This document shows positions 18,700-27,200 of a DNA stretch of 64,000 nt, one piece after another (positions within the stretch are counted from its first letter, which is position 1; each line of letters begins with the position of its first letter). The translations under genes and the position numbers were made by a program. This stretch comes from Thraustochytrium sp. TN22. Taxonomy: Eukaryota > Sar > Bigyra > Thraustochytrida > Thraustochytriidae. The DNA lies in contig JABLUY010000065.1 of NCBI GenBank assembly GCA_013306675.1, forward strand, positions 87,377 through 151,376, read 5' to 3'. Below the pieces are notes generated by a model. That model was not told where the DNA came from and did no database searches. It worked only from the letters and a program-made list of their open reading frames with translations.

Positions 18700-19170
18700 A
18701 TGGCGAGCAGGCTTGGCGTGGTGCTCGTGGCGCTTGCGGGCGCCGCGGCCTGCGCCGCGGCCTGCAATACCACCGCTCTCAACGCGCAATGTTCCAGCAA
18801 GACCGACGCGTGCTTGGCCGATTCAACCTGCAATGGCCTGGCGGCTGCCTACCTGGACAGCATGGACGACTGGGAGGCGATGATTGACAACGCGCTGGGC
18901 GGCGACCTCCTCTGCTGCAGCTACACCTTTGAGAATTGCACGGCAAGGTTCATCAGCGACATCAAGGCGCGGGTGCCAGACAACGAGGAGGACCAGTGGA
19001 TCGCCGCGATCGAGGCCGTCTGCCCCGCCCCCACCCCGGGCCCGACGAACGGTGACGGTGACGGCCCTGGCACGGGGGCCGGTGGCGGCGGCAACACCGC
19101 CGCAACGATGCAGGCCGCGCCTCTTCTTGGTGTCCTTCTCCGAGTCCTCGTCGTGAGCTCAAGCTCGTGA
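18700..19170 (+). CDS. Small secreted Cys-rich protein, member 1 of a tandem pair
   Basis: The 156-aa predicted secretory protein has no family I recognise. It has a hydrophobic signal peptide (1 to about 20, MASRLGVVLVALAG...) ending before ACNTTA. The mature part has eight Cys in the pattern C-x8-C-x6-C-x5-C, then CC-x6-C, then a final C in IEAVCP. A Gly/Thr/Pro-rich linker (about 110-135) and a hydrophobic C-terminus (APLLGVLLRVLVV) follow, which would fit a GPI-anchor signal or membrane tether. N-glycosylation sequons (NTT, NCT) are present. The same Cys pattern recurs in the gene at 20078-20509. The ATG at 18700 was chosen because the signal peptide begins there; the frame is open upstream without biological sense. 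Likely cell-surface or wall-associated. Confidence 0.75.
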   Translation: MASRLGVVLVALAGAAACAAACNTTALNAQCSSKTDACLADSTCNGLAAAYLDSMDDWEAMIDNALGGDLLCCSYTFENCTARFISDIKARVPDNEEDQWIAAIEAVCPAPTPGPTNGDGDGPGTGAGGGGNTAATMQAAPLLGVLLRVLVVSSSS

Positions 19171-20077
19171 ACGTGACAGTCAGTCTCAGTAAAAAAATCG
19201 TGAGTGTGCAGTGCGACAAGCGTTCTTTTCTTACTCTTGCCACTTGGAGGGTGCACGTGGGCCGTTGCTTGCCGCTCGGCAATCTGGCCCGCCAAACTGG
19301 ACCGCCGGGTGTGCTTACATGTCCAAGGTTGCGCAAGGCTGTGGCGGCCGGCTGTCCGGGACGCAGCGCGTGCAAGGATGAATTATCTGACAGGTGAGGC
19401 AAGCTCAAGTCGACTCGTGCAAATCTTGACTGGATGAGAGCGGGAGTTACGGAGTGCATCCAGGGGTTCCCGGGCACGCCGCGCTGGCCATGGCAGCATG
19501 GCTGGCCATGATGCTGAGGATGGAGGTACAAGTAAGGATCATTTTAAATTAAAGGATGCCCACCGCCAGTGGCAGGAGGGGCTGGCTCGAGAAGTTCGAA
19601 GAGTTCCCGCTGAGGGAACCCCCCCGCTCGGCCCAGCTTTTACTCGTAGCATAGGCCTACTTAGGCCTTGCAAATGGTCGCGCTGACGCTGGTCACTGGA
19701 ATCACGGGCCGTGTGCATTGGTGACGTATTATTATTGACCAGTGCCGTGGCCCGTGGCCGGGGCCCCGTGGGAAGTATGCGGTGAGGAACGCATTCACCG
19801 TCAATGTGACGACGACAGTTCTGCCTGGCTTCGAGTTGTGGTATGCTCCACTCGGTCTGCGTCCGGCCTGGCGGCCATCATCGCCCGTACTACTTTCGAC
19901 TGACGACTGCTGGCTCCCAGCGACCGCGATCCATGGGCGCAAACAATTTTTAAGGTCCTGCCTGCAGAAGGAGGGCGAAGTGCAGCGGGCCAGGAGCTAG
20001 CAAACCAACAACGAGTTGCGGCGACCAAGCCTGAAGCAAGCCATAGGCCGCATTCGGCTCACAGCGCCACCGCCAAG
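19171..20077. other. Intergenic between the two secreted-protein genes
   Basis: No gene is recognised in this 907-bp gap. It has lower GC than its flanks in places (an A7 run near 19190; aaattaaagg near 19545). It does not obviously repeat the sequence upstream of the first secreted-protein gene, so the duplication that made the pair is not recent. Confidence 0.45.
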
Positions 20078-20509
20078 ATGATGAGCAAGCTAGTGCTCCT
20101 GCTTCTCGCGCTGGCGGCGAGCATCTTCTCGGCCTCGGCGGCATGCAACACCACCGCAGCCGACGAAGCCTGCACTGCAGCGGCGGATGCCTGCGGTGAT
20201 GACAAGGTGTGCAACGATCTCCAACAGGAGATCGGCGACGGCGGTCTGGAGGCGTTTCAAGCTTACATGGTCAACGAACTTGGCGCCAAGGTCTCGTGCT
20301 GCTACTTCACCTTCTCGGATGAATGCCAGGAGTACTACACGGAACGTATTATGGCTCCCGGTGGACCGGACGGAGAGGGACGTCCGGAAATTAGCGACGA
20401 GGCGACTGCCGAAGAGTACCTTGCAGTCATTGAGGCCACCTGCCCCGCTGCCGCGGTCCAAGTGGCCACCTTCGCCGCTGTGCTGGCGCTGGTTCGTGCG
20501 CTCTTCTAG
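20078..20509 (+). CDS. Small secreted Cys-rich protein, member 2 of a tandem pair
   Basis: The 143-aa predicted secretory protein is a paralogue of the one at 18700-19170. The signal peptide (MMSKLVLLLLALAASIFSASA) ends before ACNTTA, the same residues that begin its partner's mature chain. The eight-Cys pattern is kept: C-x8-C-x6-C-x5-C, then CC-x7-C, and a last C in IEATCP. The C-terminus (VATFAAVLALVRALF) is hydrophobic and could be a GPI signal, but the Gly/Pro linker of the partner is missing. The pattern predicts four disulfides. The start context (GCCAAGATG) is good; a second ATG follows directly. Function unknown; likely at the cell surface. Confidence 0.8.
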   Translation: MMSKLVLLLLALAASIFSASAACNTTAADEACTAAADACGDDKVCNDLQQEIGDGGLEAFQAYMVNELGAKVSCCYFTFSDECQEYYTERIMAPGGPDGEGRPEISDEATAEEYLAVIEATCPAAAVQVATFAAVLALVRALF

Positions 20510-21518
20510 AAGTCAAGTAAGAGTAAGCGCTGTCCATCACGTCCATCGCGACACCTCCATCGCGGCATCTACACGTCCACCTCGACACGAGCACGAATTG
20601 TCTAGCTTCGATAAGCGAACTTCTTTTTTCTGTCATTCAAGTGCCTCCGTCCCTCCCCTCCCTCCCCTCCCTCTCCTCCCTCCTTCGCCTCGAGCCCGCC
20701 ACGCGTCTCTGAGCCCTCCGCGAGCATCCTTTTCTGCGTCCTTGTGCTTGTCTTCAGCTTCGCGTCGTCCTGCCCGCGCTCCTGGAGCCTGCCGTCTCCC
20801 TCGTGTGTCGCACCTAGCTAGCGGCAACTTGAACGGCCCGGCGGGCCAGGACTCGGCGCCGCCGCCGACCGGCGCTTGGTCGGTGGTCGGCGACTCCAAG
20901 TAAAACTCGTACTTGAGCTCCAGAGCCTCACACTGTGAGCGCCGCGCAGCCGCGGACCAGCTCGAGGTCGGCCTGCGGCGCCGCTCGCCTCGGAAAATGC
21001 CGCCCGCGAGAACCAGCACCGTCGGCGCGGCCAGCGCAGCGCCCCCCGCCGGCGCCGTGACGCGCTGACCCGGCCGGGCCCCGTCCGAGCGCGTGCTCCA
21101 GTCTTGCTGACCTTGACCTTGAGTCCGAGCCGCGCTGCGCTGCCGTCTCATACTCGGGCTCACAGTCAGGCAGTCAGACTCTCCACTGCCAGACCCAACC
21201 GGGCTGACTTGCGCCGCCGACTGCGCACTTGCACCGAGCTTGAAAAGCAGTTCGCCACTTTGAAGCCCAAGCGGCTACTAGCAGAGAGCGGAGCCAAGCA
21301 GAGCAGAGCGTCGCGGCAGCGCTGGCCGGCAGGCAGAGCCCGAGCGCGGCGGCGCAGCGCGGCGGCGGCGGCGGCGGCGCGGCGGCGCGGGCGGCGGCGG
21401 CGCGCGCGCGGGCAGCGGCCGCCGGCGCCTGGCCGCGGGCGCGGCGGCGCGGCGAGGCGCGGCGAGGCGAGGCGCGGCGGCCCCGGCGCGGCGGCGCGGC
21501 GCCCGTTGCGTCGCGGAC
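20510..21518. other. Intergenic with polypyrimidine tract
   Basis: A strong pyrimidine tract of ccctcc units lies at about 20642-20690 and a GC-rich, (cgg)n-bearing segment at about 21340-21510 precedes the coiled-coil gene. Open frames here are low-complexity and look non-coding. The region should include the promoter and 5' UTR of the next gene. Confidence 0.5.
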
Positions 21519-22832
21519 ATGGCGGAGAACTCGGCCGCGCTGCTGCGCAAGGCGGAGACGGACGAGGCGCTGGCGGAGGAGGTGCTGCGCGGAGGCCTGA
21601 ACCCGACGCTGCACCTGTCGGGAGAGAGGCTGACGCCGGCGGAGCTGGACGAGGCGGAGGACGATGAGTCGGACGAAGTGTTCATGCAGATCAAGATGCT
21701 GCTGACGTCGGCGATGAACAGCGGGCAGCTCAGGTCGCTGGCGCGCGCCATCGTGCTGGCGTGGCAGGCCGGGTACGACTCCAAGCTGCTGCGGCAGGCG
21801 GAGCCCAGGATGGTGCGCAAGGCGCAGGAGGTGGAGCTGGGCGCGGACCTGGGCAAGGCGATGCAGAGCCGCAACCGCGTCAGGCTCACGGACTGCCTGG
21901 GGCGCGCGAACGAGATGGGCCTGACGGAGACCAACTTCGCGCCGCTGGTCGGCGCGCTGGCGCTGGACCGCGAGCTGGAGGAAGAGACGCGCGCCGCCCA
22001 GAAGGAGGCGCGTCCCGGTCACCTGACCAAGATGCGCAGCGTCATCGCGGAGCTGCACAAGAAACTCATCGGCGACGACCTGGACGCGCTCCAAGAGACG
22101 GTGGTGGGTGAGGCCGCCACGGCCGAGGCATGCTTCCGAGTGAACTCGGACAAGCTGCAGGACGCACTCGAGCGGCTCAAGGCGTGCCGCGCGCAGCCGA
22201 CGAGCTCCTCCAAGTTGTCCGAGCTCAAGCAGCTGCAGGAGATCTTCCACGAGGTGAACCCGCGCAATCTGGAGGCGGCCGTCGAGACGCTCACGGCGCA
22301 GGTTGACGACCTGCGCGAAGACAACGCGCGGCTCATGCTCACGATGCGGCAACACGGCATCGCGACGGGGGCCGGCAGCGACGGCACCGAGACACCGCCG
22401 CCCGCTGCGCCAGCGGCCGAGGTCGAGGAGCTGCTCGGCCGCATCGCGGAGCTCGAGGAGAACGAGGAGGTTCTGCGCGGGCGCATCGACCAGGCCGCCA
22501 AGCTCGGCGCCAAGTGGATGGAGGAGAAGAAGAATGCCGAGATCGAGGAGCTCAGCAAGCAGATGGAGGACAAGATCGAGGCTGCCCGGGTCGAGGCCAG
22601 GGACGACATCGAGCTGGCCGTGAAGCGCCGCGCCGTCGAGATCCAGAAGCAGGAACGCATGTCTAAGCTGAGCGCGCTCGAGGGGCTCGAGCGCAACCTG
22701 AACAAGCGCCACGAGACCAACATGCTCGAGCAGCGCGCCCACTACGAGGAGCAACTGCACCACATGCAGAGCGAGCTCGAGGGCGCCTTTGCCAAGATTC
22801 GCCAGCTGGACAAGCTCATCAAGATGCGATGA
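21519..22832 (+). CDS. Coiled-coil protein of unknown function
   Basis: The 437-aa protein is not recognised. Residues 1-170 are helical and include SLARAIVLAWQAGYDSKLL and a CLGRANEMGL stretch that look like degenerate helical repeats. Residues about 230-437 are predicted coiled coil, with dense Glu/Lys/Leu heptads (for example ELLGRIAELEENEEVLRGRI) interrupted by a Pro/Ala linker at about 288-302. There is no signal peptide or membrane segment. The ATG (GCGGACATGGCG) has a good context. It might be cytoskeletal, centrosomal or a trafficking scaffold; the sequence does not decide. Confidence 0.75.
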   Translation: MAENSAALLRKAETDEALAEEVLRGGLNPTLHLSGERLTPAELDEAEDDESDEVFMQIKMLLTSAMNSGQLRSLARAIVLAWQAGYDSKLLRQAEPRMVRKAQEVELGADLGKAMQSRNRVRLTDCLGRANEMGLTETNFAPLVGALALDRELEEETRAAQKEARPGHLTKMRSVIAELHKKLIGDDLDALQETVVGEAATAEACFRVNSDKLQDALERLKACRAQPTSSSKLSELKQLQEIFHEVNPRNLEAAVETLTAQVDDLREDNARLMLTMRQHGIATGAGSDGTETPPPAAPAAEVEELLGRIAELEENEEVLRGRIDQAAKLGAKWMEEKKNAEIEELSKQMEDKIEAARVEARDDIELAVKRRAVEIQKQERMSKLSALEGLERNLNKRHETNMLEQRAHYEEQLHHMQSELEGAFAKIRQLDKLIKMR

Positions 22833-23137
22833 TGTATTGCGGCGCCGCGCTCCGCCACGCTGCGGCTGCTCCTGCTGCTCCTACGCTCACGTTTGGCGGG
22901 ATGCTTTGCGGCATTTCGCGCTGTGAGAGCGCATCCGCGAGCAAGCGAGTGAGCGCGCGAGCGAGCGAGCCAGCGAGCGAGCACGTACGCAAGCAACAAG
23001 TTCTGTATTAGTATGCCTTGCTGGAGGCGCAAAGAAGATGGCGAGGGGCGCTCTTGGCCCGCCCAGCCTCATCATACACAGCAAAATCTCACATCATCGC
23101 AAGGACATCCTCCGCCTTTCCATTTGTTGGTTTCTTG
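22833..23137. repeat. Intergenic with GCGA tetranucleotide repeats
   Basis: The 3' flank of the coiled-coil gene carries an imperfect gcga/gagc array at about 22938-22985. No gene was recognised. Confidence 0.5.
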
Positions 23138-23313
23138 TTGTTGCAGCCAACCAATCAAACGATCATCTTCATCGTTACGTGGGAACGTTAAGCGCATCCT
23201 GCGGAGAGTAGGCAAAGGCAGGTCCTCGATGCCGCAATGTTGACACGCGGGACGCTGTGAGTCGCCGTGAGGCGGTGCAGCTAGCAGGCGCCGCGGCGGA
23301 TTTGCACGTTGAT
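23138..23313 (-). pseudogene. Relic copy of the 3' end of PUFA synthase subunit C
   Basis: This segment aligns base by base with 29600-29780, covering the 3' flank and last codons of the PUFA synthase gene. Shared strings include ttgcagcc, aatcaaacgatcatc, cgtgggaac, the ggagtag-caaaggcag block, and gccgtgaggcgg-gcag. Small indels and substitutions are scattered throughout, so it does not encode the real C-terminus. Homology ends near 23313 and continues directly as kinase-gene homology, making a chimeric junction. It is a dead duplicate of a host gene end. Confidence 0.8.
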
Positions 23314-23995
23314 GCCGTCGAGCGCCGCTGCTTTCCGCAATCCGTGAAGCACCGCAGGGCCTCCACCGCATGAGGGCGTTCCTTCGGGTCGTGCTGCCAG
23401 CACTGCTCCATCAGCTTGAGGACTCAGGGCCTGGCGTCCACGGGACCACGTCGTCAGCGATGGCCGGCAGGTCGCCCTCCAGCATGCCGGCCTCGCAGAA
23501 CTCGACGCTGGCGTTCGCCTGCCGTGGTACACCTCCCACAACACGATGCCGAAGAAACGCATGTCGGCGCGCGTGTTCTGCGGTACCAAGGTTGTTGGTG
23601 AGGTTGTCGAGCTCCTTACATTGCCCGCGTGTCCACCCGACTGCTAGGCCGCCGTGCCGTGAAGAGCGGCCGCAGAATCTCGAAAATCTCCGACCTCCGC
23701 CATCACCGACTCCAGCATCTCCACATCCGCGCTGCTCTCCCTGAGCCTTGGACCCGGGTCAGCAGCCGCTCGAGCAAGTCGTTCAGGTACCTTGCCCGGA
23801 ACTTGCACACATAGGCATCCTTGAGGAGGCCCGCCGCTTCGCGCGCCAGACGCACGACCAGCGCGATCGCATCCACGGCGGCACGCCGTGCAACGCTACG
23901 CAGCTGCTGCGTCCTCCCCCCTCCTTCCTCTTCCTGCGCGCTCCGGTCACGAACTGGTGCTCGTGAATTCGGCGGCACAAAATTGCAGCGCGCTT
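23314..23995 (-). pseudogene. Truncated pseudogene of the ARM-repeat kinase
   Basis: On the minus strand this is a broken copy of parts of the kinase gene at 24245-28711. Sequence near 23314-23585 matches about 27216-27490 (C-lobe of the kinase domain); 23585-23650 matches about 28105-28180 (just before the kinase domain); 23655-23995 matches about 28500-28850 (N-terminal helical domain plus the 5' flank). Two internal deletions thus removed most of the kinase N-lobe and the linker, and the whole ARM-repeat region is absent. The start codon is changed (cgtccatgg in the gene, catccacgg here) and frame-disrupting indels are visible. Homology includes the untranslated flank, so it came from DNA duplication and not from a spliced transcript. 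Confidence 0.8.
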
Positions 23996-24244
23996 CCAGG
24001 GAGAACGCCATCTCGCTAGACTCGGACGCCTTCGCTGCGAGCAACGCCGCCTCAAAGTAGTTGAGGACCGCGCTCGAGGGAGGAAGCCACAGGTCGCGTC
24101 AGGATTATGACAAGTTGGCTAGCTTGAGAATCCGATCGAAACACGGAGTGCCGAGCCCCGACCAGAACCGGTGCGATTGCGCTTGATTCTGAGGTGCACT
24201 CCGAGTCGAGTGGCTCTGAGCTGTTACAAATGCGGGAACTTGAT

Positions 24245-27200
24245 TCACTTGAGCTTTCGAAGCGCTCGTTCCGGCTGACGGAGGCTCGGAAAGCGAGTGC
24301 GGGCCGCTTGAACCTGCGTCTTGGCGCCCAGGCTGAGGAGAGAGCGGCAGATGGTGGAGTTTCGAGCCAACTTGGCGAGGGCGCCGCAGGCCTTGTCTTG
24401 CACCTCCTCGTTATCAGCGTGGTTGCGCATCGCCGCGAGAATGTCGGCGATGCCGCGCAGCTCCTGTCCAATTATCACCTGGTTGCGGTCGTTGGAAGCG
24501 AGGCTCCTGAGAGCGCCGCATGCCTTGGTCTGAAGCTTGCTGTCGCCTGGATGGCTGCGCATGGCCGCAAGAATGTCGGCGATCCCGCGCAGCTCCTGCC
24601 CGATGATCACCTGGTTGCGGTCGTTCGACATTGCAAGGCTCCTGAGAGCGCTGCATGCCTCGGTCTGAAGCTGGTTGTCGCCTGGGTGGCTGCGCATGGC
24701 CGCGAGAATGTCGGCGATCCCGCGCAGCTCCTGCCCGATGATCACCGCGTTGCGGTCGTTCGACATTGCGAGGCTCCTGAGAGCGCTGCATGCGTGGGTC
24801 TGAAGCTTGCTGTCGCCTGGGTGGCTGCGCATGGCCGCGAGAATCTCGGCGATCCCGCGCAGCTCCTGCCCGATGATCACCGCGTTGCGGTCGTTCGACA
24901 TTGCGAGGCTCCTGAGAGCGCTGCATGCGTGGGTCTGAAGCTGGGTGTCGCCTGGGTGGCTGCGCATGGCCGCGAGAATCTCGGCGATCCCGCGCAGCTC
25001 CTGCCCGATGATCGCCGCGTTGCAGTCGTTTGCAGCGAGGTACCAGAGGGCGGCGCATGCGTTGGTCTGAAGCTGGGTGTCGCCTGGATGACTACGCATG
25101 GCCGTGAGAATGTCGGCGATCCCGCGCAGCTCCTGCCCGATGATCACCGCATTGCAGTCGCTGTAAGCGAGGCATTTGAGGGCGCCGCATGCTTCGGTCT
25201 GAAGATCGCTGTCGTTTGGATGGCTGCGCATGGCCGCGAGAATGTCGGCGATACCGCGCAGCTCCTGCCCGATATTCACACCGTTGCGGTCGTTCATAGC
25301 GAGATTACAGAGGACGCCGCACGCCTCAATTTGAATCTTGCTGTCGTCTGGATGGCTGCGCATGGTCGCGAGAATGTCGGCGATGCCGCGCAGCTCCTGT
25401 CCAATGATCACCGCGTTGCGGTCGCTGCAAGCGAGGCATTTGAGAACGCCGCATGCTTCGGTCTGAAGGTTGCTGTCGTTTGGATGGCTGCGCATGGCCG
25501 CGAGAATGTCGGCGATGCCGCGCAGCTCCTGCCCGATGATCACCTCGTTGCGGTCGTCGTAAGCAAGACTCCGGAGGGCGGCGCATGCAATGATCTGAAG
25601 CATGCTGTCGCCTGAATGGCAGCGCATGGCCGCGAGAATGTCGGCGATACCGCGCAGCTCCTGCCCGATAATCACACCGTTGCGATCGTTCATAGCGAGA
25701 TTACAGAGGACGCCGCACGCCTCGGTTTGAATCTTGCTGTCGTCTGGATGGTTGCGCATGGCCGCGAGAATGTCGGCGATGCCGTGCAGCTCCTGCCCGA
25801 TGATCACCTCGTTGCGGTCGTTCACAGCGAGACTTCGGAGGGCGGCGCATGCAACGAACTGAAGCTTGCTGTCGTCTAGATGACTGCGCATGACCGCGAG
25901 AACGTGGGCGATGCCGCGCAGCTCCTGCCCGATCATCACCTTGTTGCGGTCGTTTGCAGCGAGGCTCCCGAGGGCGGCGCATGCCATGGTCTGAAGCTCG
26001 CTGTCGCCTGCATAACTGCGCATGGCCGCGAGAATGTCGGCGATGCCGCGCAGCTCCTGCCCGATGATCACCGCGTTGCGGTCGTTGTGAGCGAGATTCC
26101 AAAGGGCGGCGCATGCGTAGGTCTGAACCTTGCTGTCGCCTGAATGGCTGCGCATGGCCGCGAGAATGTCGGCGATGCCGCGCAGCTCCTGCCCGATCAC
26201 CACCGCGTTGCGGTCGTTCGAGAAGGCGGCGAGGATCGAGAGTGCGGCGCATGCGTTGGTCTGAAGCTGGTTGTCGCTTGGATGGCTGCGCATGGCCGCG
26301 AGAATGTCAGCGATGCCGCGCAGCTCCTGCCCAATCATCACCGCGTTGCGGTGGGTATACGCGAGACTCTTGAGGGCAGCGCATGCAAAAATCTGAAGCA
26401 TGCTGTCGCCTGGATGGGTGCGCATGGCCGCGAGAATGTCGGCGATGCCGCGCAGCTCCTGCCCGATGATCACCGCGTTGCGGTCGTTGTAAGCGAGGTT
26501 CCAGAGGGCGCCGCATGCATAGGTCTGAAGCTTGCTGTCGCCTGGATGGCTGCGCATGACCGCGAGAACGTCGGCGATACCGCGCAGCTCCTGCCCGATG
26601 ATCACCGCGTTGCGGTCGTTTGCAGCGAGGTTCCAGAGAGCGCCACATGCAGTGGTCTGAAGCTTGCTGTCGCCTCGATGGGTGCGCATGGCCGCGAGGA
26701 CGTCCCTGCCGGCATCTAGCTCCTGGCAGAGAATCTCTCGATTCCGAACGCTATCGAAAGTGCATGCCGTCATGAAGCCGCAGGCCGCAGCCTGTAGGTC
26801 GGGCGCGTTCCTGTGCGTGCGCATGAGGTCGAGCACGAGAGGGCCGAGCGCATGCTCTTGGATGGCGGCTTCGCGGTGGCGAGTACCGCGCCTCCCGGTC
26901 AGTGAGTAGCGCAGGACCCACTGCGCACTTGCAAGCACCTCCGGGTTGTCTTCAGTCTCTAGAATGCCCTTTACGATTCTCACGATACCGCGAGACAAAG
27001 CTTCTTCGCGGTACGTGTCGCCGCCTTCGCTTGATTGTTGTTCTGTGCGCTCTGCCTCAAGCAGTTCTTGCAGCGAGGTTAGCGCACGCATCAGGTCGCC
27101 AAACCCAGTCGAGAGGTCTCGGAGCAGGCCCTGGACCATGACGAGTCTCGCGGCACCTGGGTCACCCTTGCGCCGCCGCCGGCTTTGCATGAGCATGCTC

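Noticed and set aside
24194-25879. Plus-strand frames with repeated HGRENVGDAAQLLPDDH peptide
   Set aside because: The repetition only mirrors the 132-bp repeat on the coding strand; the sense frame continues into a kinase domain.
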